A stretch of DNA of 27,603 nucleotides from CANKBT01 sp038236005 (lineage in GTDB: Bacteria > Actinomycetota > Actinomycetes > Mycobacteriales > SCTD01): the NCBI GenBank assembly GCA_038236005.1, contig JBBSTI010000031.1, positions 1-27,603 of the forward strand, read 5' to 3'. Below, piece by piece: positions 23,688 through 27,603 of the stretch (positions are counted from its first letter, which is position 1; each line of letters opens with the position of its first letter). The notes under the pieces were generated by a model that worked only from the letters and a program-made list of their open reading frames with translations, was not told the DNA's origin and did not search any database. Both the position numbers and the translations under genes were made by a program.

Positions 23688-24131
23688 TCAACGCCGCTGT
23701 GACACGCGTCTCACCAGAACGATCGCGGCCGCGAGCGCCGTGCCGCCGAACAGCACCGGAGCCGCTTCCAGAAGCCGGATGAAGACGTCGGCGGCGACGT
23801 TCACGAGCGTGAGCGGCGACGTGTTGGCGAGGGTGGCGACCACGACCGTCCCTCCGAGCACCAGCGGCGGCGCGACGACCGGGACCAGCAGGTGTCGGCG
23901 GTCCACGCCCGCCGCGGCGAGCCCGCAGCCACCGACGAACAGGATCGCGTAGGCGACGTCCAGGCCGTTGCCGAGACTCAGGTCGATGACCCCGCCGACC
24001 GCGCTCAGCCCGAGCAGCAGCAGGACCGCGAGCACCGGCGTGAGCCTTGGCGCTCTAGCCGGGTGCCTGCTCGACCTGCGTGGGACCGACTCGTTGCGGA
24101 CGGGTGGGCCTGGCGGACCGTACGAAGACAC
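23688..24131 (-). CDS. DUF6542-like small membrane protein (Rv1111c-like position)
   Basis: This is a 147-residue protein. A basic, proline-rich N-terminal 28 residues precede four hydrophobic segments (about 31-48, 55-75, 80-102, 120-140), with LDLSLG-type VIDLSLGNGLDVAYAILFVGG in the middle. This fits the small DUF6542 membrane proteins that follow ispH in many actinobacteria. Function unknown. GTG 24131 has TATTCT, the best -10 match in the window, 7 nt upstream on the same strand, so the transcript is probably leaderless. Confidence 0.75.
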   Translation of the reverse strand: MSSYGPPGPPVRNESVPRRSSRHPARAPRLTPVLAVLLLLGLSAVGGVIDLSLGNGLDVAYAILFVGGCGLAAAGVDRRHLLVPVVAPPLVLGGTVVVATLANTSPLTLVNVAADVFIRLLEAAPVLFGGTALAAAIVLVRRVSQRR

Positions 24132-24138
24132 GGCAGGA

Positions 24139-24161
24139 AGAATACCGTCGGGCGCTACGGT
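24139..24161. promoter_or_regulatory. Back-to-back leaderless promoters in a 37-bp gap
   Basis: TATTCT (minus strand, 24139-24144) lies 7 nt before GTG 24131 and TACGGT (plus strand, 24156-24161) lies 7 nt before ATG 24169. The -10 boxes point away from each other with 11 bp between them. Each -35 region must therefore fall on the opposite gene's -10 or initiation region. Confidence 0.55.
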
Positions 24162-24168
24162 CGTCCGG

Positions 24169-24456
24169 ATGAGCGACTACGGCGAGGGCGAGCGGGTCTT
24201 CGGGCCGCCGGACGGCACCTATGACGCCGACTGGGTCGCAGCGACTGCGCTCCAGCAGGACCCGGGCCTGCCGCCGGAGACGGCAAGCCTGCTGGCCGGC
24301 CGGTGCTGGGCACTGTTGCGTGCCGCCGGCCGGCTCGACGCCGCCGAGCTGTCGCGCGGTCTGATGGCGGACAACCCTGACGTCGGGGCGACCGCGACCA
24401 ACGCGGTGGCGACCGCCGCGGTGGCCTTCTGCGAGGCCTACGGCGTCACGCCCTAG
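24169..24456 (+). CDS. Small conserved-looking hypothetical protein
   Basis: This 95-residue soluble, acidic, alanine-rich protein starts MSDYGEGERVFGPPDGTYDADWVAATALQQ and is helical in its second half (ETASLLAGRCWALLRAAGRLDAAELSRGLMADNPDVGATATNAVATAAVAFCEAYGV). I recognise no domain. It is accepted as a gene because of the TACGGT box 7 nt before ATG, high third-position GC and the clean gap to its neighbours. Two cysteines (WALLR helix start and AFCEAY) are not arranged as a metal site. Confidence 0.65.
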   Translation: MSDYGEGERVFGPPDGTYDADWVAATALQQDPGLPPETASLLAGRCWALLRAAGRLDAAELSRGLMADNPDVGATATNAVATAAVAFCEAYGVTP

Positions 24457-24488
24457 CCCCGACCGCCGTGGGAGCCGCGGCGGCGGGG
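24457..24488. terminator. Bidirectional terminator hairpin
   Basis: CCCCG-A-CCGCCG pairs with CGGCGG-CGGGG: 11 base pairs with one bulged A and a 9-nt loop (24469-24477). It exactly fills the 34-bp gap between the stop of the small hypothetical gene and the stop of rmuC on the other strand. There is no T-tract. Confidence 0.6.
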
Positions 24489-24490
24489 GC

Positions 24491-25597
24491 TCAGCCGGTG
24501 TCCAACAGGGCGGGGGCGGTGATCGGCTTGGCGACCTCGACCACCTCCCGCGGGGGCTGCAGTGGGGACCCGGTGACCCCGAGGTCGGCCATCCGACGGG
24601 TCGCGGGAAGCACGGAACGCTCGAGCGAGCCGACGGTGGCGTTGTAGGCCGCGACCGACCCGGTGAGGCTGCGTCCGAGCTTGTCCAGGTGCCCGGCGAG
24701 GGTCGCGAGCCGCTCGTGGACGGCGCGTCCGGCGGTGAGCACGGCCTGCGCGTCGTCGGCGAGCGCCGCCCCGCGCCAGCCGTGCGCCACCGCCCGGAGC
24801 AGGGTGACGAGCGTCGTCGGTGTGGCCAGGTGCACCCCGGCGGCGTAGGCGTCGTCCAGCAGCGACGGGTCGTGCTCCAGCGCCGGCCCGAGGAAGCTCT
24901 CGCCGGGCAGGAACAGCACGACGAACTCCGGTGAGGTCGGCAGCGCGCGCCAGTAGTCCTTGCGCGAGAGCGTCTCCACATGTGCGCGCAGGTGCCGGGC
25001 ATGGGCTTTGGTGCGCTCCTCACGGATCGTGGCGTCGGGTGCCTCGACCGCCTCCAGGTAGGCCGCCAGCGTGACCTTGGCGTCCACCACGACCGAGCGG
25101 CCGCCGGGCAGGTGGACGACCAGGTCGGGTCTGAGTACCCCGGTGTCGCCGACGAGCCGGACCTGCTCGCTGAAGTCGCACCGGTCCAGCATCCCGGCGT
25201 GCTCGACGACCCGCCGCAGCTGCAGCTCCCCCCAGCGGCCGCGGGCCTGCGGGCGACGCAGCGCGTCCACCAGCGCCGCGGTCTCACGACCGAGGCGCTC
25301 GGACCCGGCCTGCACCTGACCGACCTGGGCGCTGAGCTCGCCCAGCTGCCGGGCACGCTCGACCTCCAGGATGTGCAGCTGCCGCTCGACCGTGCTCAGG
25401 TGCTCGCGCAGGGGGCCGACCACCGCGTGAACCCCGTCCTGCTGCCGGGCCAGGTCGACGGAGCTCGCGCGCTCGCGGGCCAGGGTCAGCTCGGCGGCCT
25501 GCAGCGCAGAGCGCACGCCGGCGGACCGGGTTGTCGCCGCCCAGACCCCGAGCGTGACACCAGCGAGCAGGGCCAGAAGCAAGGCGAGGAGGTTCAT
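24491..25597 (-). CDS. rmuC: RmuC family protein (DNA recombination protein)
   Basis: This is a 368-residue protein, shorter than the E. coli protein. An N-terminal membrane segment (2-22) is followed by a coiled coil (about 35-110) and the RmuC core: RGRWGELQL (119-127), VLRPDLVVHLPGGRSVVVDAKV (154-175) with D158, D172 and K174 in the arrangement of a PD-(D/E)XK nuclease fold, then YWRALPTSPEFVVLFLPGESFLGPALEHDP and ATPTTLVTLLRAVAHGW. The family limits rearrangements at inverted repeats in E. coli; its exact biochemistry is unsettled. ATG 25597 gives the usual hydrophobic N-terminus; CATGGT 6 nt upstream is an imperfect -10. Confidence 0.93.
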   Translation of the reverse strand: MNLLALLLALLAGVTLGVWAATTRSAGVRSALQAAELTLARERASSVDLARQQDGVHAVVGPLREHLSTVERQLHILEVERARQLGELSAQVGQVQAGSERLGRETAALVDALRRPQARGRWGELQLRRVVEHAGMLDRCDFSEQVRLVGDTGVLRPDLVVHLPGGRSVVVDAKVTLAAYLEAVEAPDATIREERTKAHARHLRAHVETLSRKDYWRALPTSPEFVVLFLPGESFLGPALEHDPSLLDDAYAAGVHLATPTTLVTLLRAVAHGWRGAALADDAQAVLTAGRAVHERLATLAGHLDKLGRSLTGSVAAYNATVGSLERSVLPATRRMADLGVTGSPLQPPREVVEVAKPITAPALLDTG

Positions 25598-25691
25598 GTC
25601 CGGACCATGGCACGAGCCACCGACACGACCGACACGACACGACACGGACAAAGGGCCTTCAGCCGCAGGTGGTTTGTGCCGAATCACTGAC
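25598..25691. other. Divergent intergenic region with GACAC microsatellite
   Basis: This 94-bp gap separates rmuC from the protease. It contains GACAC at 25622-25626 and three tandem copies at 25631-25645. I find no clear -10 box or ribosome-binding site for the protease. Confidence 0.5.
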
Positions 25692-27603
25692 ATGCGACGT
25701 TTCCTTACCCTCGGCTCTGGTGTGCTGGTCTCGCCGGCCGCGCTGCTGGTCGTCGGTCTGCTCGTCGCTCCGGCGGCGTCAGCCTCGACCGAGCCAGAAG
25801 TCACCGAGGTGGTCCAGTTCGCGGCCGGTCTGACCCTGCAGGAGCGCAGCGCCGCGGTCGAACGGGCCGGCGGCACGGTGGCCGAGCTGGCTGACGCCGG
25901 CGACTACGCGTTGGTCGGGCTGACCCCGAGCCAGGCCGCCACCCTGGCGGCGTCCCCCGAGGTGCTCGGGGTCGAGTCACCCGTACGCCTACGGGCTCTC
26001 GCCGCCCCGAACGACCCGGCCTACCGGGTCCAGTGGGCTCTGCCTGCCGTCCAGGCCGAGCAGGCGTGGGCGAGCACCACCGGCACCGGGACGGTGGTCG
26101 CCGTGCTGGACACCGGGGTAGCCGCCTACGCCGGGCAGCCCACGCCGGTCGTCCGGGACCTGGCCGGCACGTCGTTGCTGGCCGGCTACGACTTCGTCGA
26201 CGACGACACCGTGCCGCAGGACCTGAACGGCCACGGCACGTTCGTCACCGGGGTGCTGGCCGCGACCACGAACGACGGCCACGGCGCCGCCGGCCTGGCG
26301 TACGGCACCTCGATCCTGCCGGTCCGGGTGCTCGCCGCCGACGGCAGCGGCACAGACTTCCAGGTGGCGCGGGGGATCCGCTACGCCGTCGACCGCAAGG
26401 CCGACGTGATCAACCTCAGCCTCGGCGGAGCGACCTCCTCGGCTGTGCTGCGCGACGCGGTCGGCTACGCCGTGAACGCCGGCGTCGTGGTCGTCGCCGC
26501 CTCGGGAAACGACGGCGCGAGCACCATCAGCTATCCGGCCGCTTACGCCGGCGTCCTTGCCGTCGGCGCCACCGGCCGCTACGGCATGGTCGCGCCCTAC
26601 AGCAACCGCGGCCCGAGCCTTGCCCTGATGGCTCCCGGCGGGGTCACGACCCAGGACCTCGACGGTGACGGTTACGTCGACGGGGTCCTCCAGGAGACCT
26701 TGGACCCGCGGGACCGCAGCGTGACGTGCCTGTGCTTCGAGCAGGGGACGTCGTTCGCGGCGCCCCTGGTCGCGGCCGCTGCGGCGATGGTCCAGTCGGT
26801 AGGCCTGAGAGATGCCGCGTCGGTGCGGGACGTGCTGACGGCCACCGCCAAGGATCTCGGTCCGACCGGGACCGATCCGACGTACGGCGCCGGGCTGCTG
26901 CAGGTCGCCGACGCGCTGAGCCTGGCGAGGCAACGTCTGGCGAAGACGGCGCCCCAGCCGACCGGATCGCCCGCCACCACCCCGACGCCTTCGCCACAGC
27001 CCACCACGGCGCCCACCCCGGCGCCCGCCCCGAGCCGCCAGGGGGCCGCGCTGACCCCGACGGACGGGACCGCCCGCTCGACGGCCGGCGTCTGCCCGAC
27101 CGACCGGGTGCCGAGCGGTCGATATCCCGATGTCGACCCGACGTCGGTGCACGCCGCAGCAGTGGACTGCCTGGCCTGGTACGGGATCAGTCAGGGCCGG
27201 TCCGACGGCCGGTATGACCCGCGTGGCACCGTGACGCGAGCCCAGATGGCGTCCTTCCTGGTGCGTGAGCTCGACGCCGCCGGGGTGCAGCTGGCGACCG
27301 ACGTCCCGGACGCCTTCGCCGACGACGACGCTGACGCCCACGAGAGCGCGATCAACCGGCTCGCGGCGGCCGGGGTCGTGCGCGGCCGCACGGACGGTAC
27401 GTACGGTCCGGGCGAACCGGTGGCCCGGGGCGCGATGGCGACGTTTCTGATGCGCACCTACCCCGCCGCGACCGGGACGGTGCTGGTCGCAGACACCGAC
27501 GCCTTCCTCGACGACGACGGGAGCGCGCACGAGTCGGCGATCGACGCCGCGGCCCGGTACGGCCTCGCGACCGGTACCGGACCGGGTCGGTACTCACCGG
27601 ACG
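25692..27603 (+). CDS. Secreted subtilisin-like (S8) serine protease with SLH repeats, 3' truncated by window end
   Basis: 637 residues are visible. The signal peptide is residues 1-31 (APAASA, then S32). An I9-like prodomain (about 33-105) includes VVQFAAGLTLQERSAAVERAGG. In the S8 catalytic domain (about 110-410) the triad is D140 (VLDTGV), H181 (NGHGTFVTG) and S354 (GTSFAAP), with oxyanion N273 (SGND). An insert with an EF-hand-like TTQDLDGDGYVDG lies before the serine. A Thr/Pro linker (418-448) leads to S-layer-homology-type repeats near 475-525 and 540-590, with a third cut by the window end. The protein is exported and probably cell-surface attached. The open frame has no stop before 27603. 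ATG 25692 is the only start giving the signal peptide. Confidence 0.92.
   Translation, partial: MRRFLTLGSGVLVSPAALLVVGLLVAPAASASTEPEVTEVVQFAAGLTLQERSAAVERAGGTVAELADAGDYALVGLTPSQAATLAASPEVLGVESPVRLRALAAPNDPAYRVQWALPAVQAEQAWASTTGTGTVVAVLDTGVAAYAGQPTPVVRDLAGTSLLAGYDFVDDDTVPQDLNGHGTFVTGVLAATTNDGHGAAGLAYGTSILPVRVLAADGSGTDFQVARGIRYAVDRKADVINLSLGGATSSAVLRDAVGYAVNAGVVVVAASGNDGASTISYPAAYAGVLAVGATGRYGMVAPYSNRGPSLALMAPGGVTTQDLDGDGYVDGVLQETLDPRDRSVTCLCFEQGTSFAAPLVAAAAAMVQSVGLRDAASVRDVLTATAKDLGPTGTDPTYGAGLLQVADALSLARQRLAKTAPQPTGSPATTPTPSPQPTTAPTPAPAPSRQGAALTPTDGTARSTAGVCPTDRVPSGRYPDVDPTSVHAAAVDCLAWYGISQGRSDGRYDPRGTVTRAQMASFLVRELDAAGVQLATDVPDAFADDDADAHESAINRLAAAGVVRGRTDGTYGPGEPVARGAMATFLMRTYPAATGTVLVADTDAFLDDDGSAHESAIDAAARYGLATGTGPGRYSPD

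Noticed and set aside
23652..23698. AGCGGCG...CGCCGCT stem between ispH and the DUF6542-like gene as a terminator
   Set aside because: The 33-nt loop and the extension of one arm into the coding region make it unconvincing.
25622..25645. GACAC repeats as a regulatory operator for the protease
   Set aside because: Short low-complexity run without symmetry; noted only as a microsatellite.

Overview
The window is about 27.6 kb of very GC-rich chromosome from an actinobacterium (Actinomycetota). The supporting signs are GTG/TTG starts, stacked 4-bp gene overlaps, a small SRP RNA next to dnaX, many leaderless starts (TANNNT box 5-7 nt before the start codon), and a gene neighbourhood shared with mycobacteria and relatives (glpX, DUF4245, xseB, xseA, helical protein, ispH, DUF6542-type). 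The family or genus cannot be fixed from sequence alone. Most of the window is housekeeping; the accessory parts are the repeat-rich left end, the molybdate module and the secreted protease at the right end.

Layout. Bases 1-741 carry no convincing gene but hold several repeat families: a 31-bp GC repeat, two pairs of REP-like inverted arms, a five-copy 21-bp array and two DnaA-box-like motifs. They sit upstream of a DUF559/AbiEi-like gene (742-1689). A tRNA-Ser(GGA) gene (-) and the SRP RNA gene (+) are divergent, followed by the replication/repair group dnaX, ybaB, recR. A two-gene ABC-2 exporter lies on the minus strand (5195-7248). A GAF-PAS-PAS-GAF-GGDEF-EAL cyclic-di-GMP protein (7392-10514) converges on a class I fumarase (10524-12191). 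Divergent from the fumarase are a FUSC-type membrane protein and an overlapping rhodanese. Exonuclease III and fructose-1,6-bisphosphatase II follow on the minus strand.

A molybdate uptake operon (HTH-Mop regulator, modA, modB, modC; 18801 down to 15775) has 4-bp overlaps at every junction. It is divergent from a flavin-reductase-like gene, with a shared inverted repeat over both promoters. Then come DUF4245, xseB-xseA, a helical lipid-droplet-type protein, ispH, a DUF6542-like membrane protein, a 95-residue hypothetical and rmuC. The last gene is a secreted subtilisin-like protease with C-terminal SLH repeats, cut by the window end.

I did not find a clear undescribed multi-gene defence or mobile system. 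The best leads are the REP-like paired repeats with conserved arms but diverged centres, the shared operator-like repeat between the molybdate regulator and the flavin reductase, the -10 boxes that overlap or face each other in short divergent intergenic regions, a hairpin made of two opposing stop codons, and an apparent excess of the palindrome CGTACG built from otherwise rare codons.
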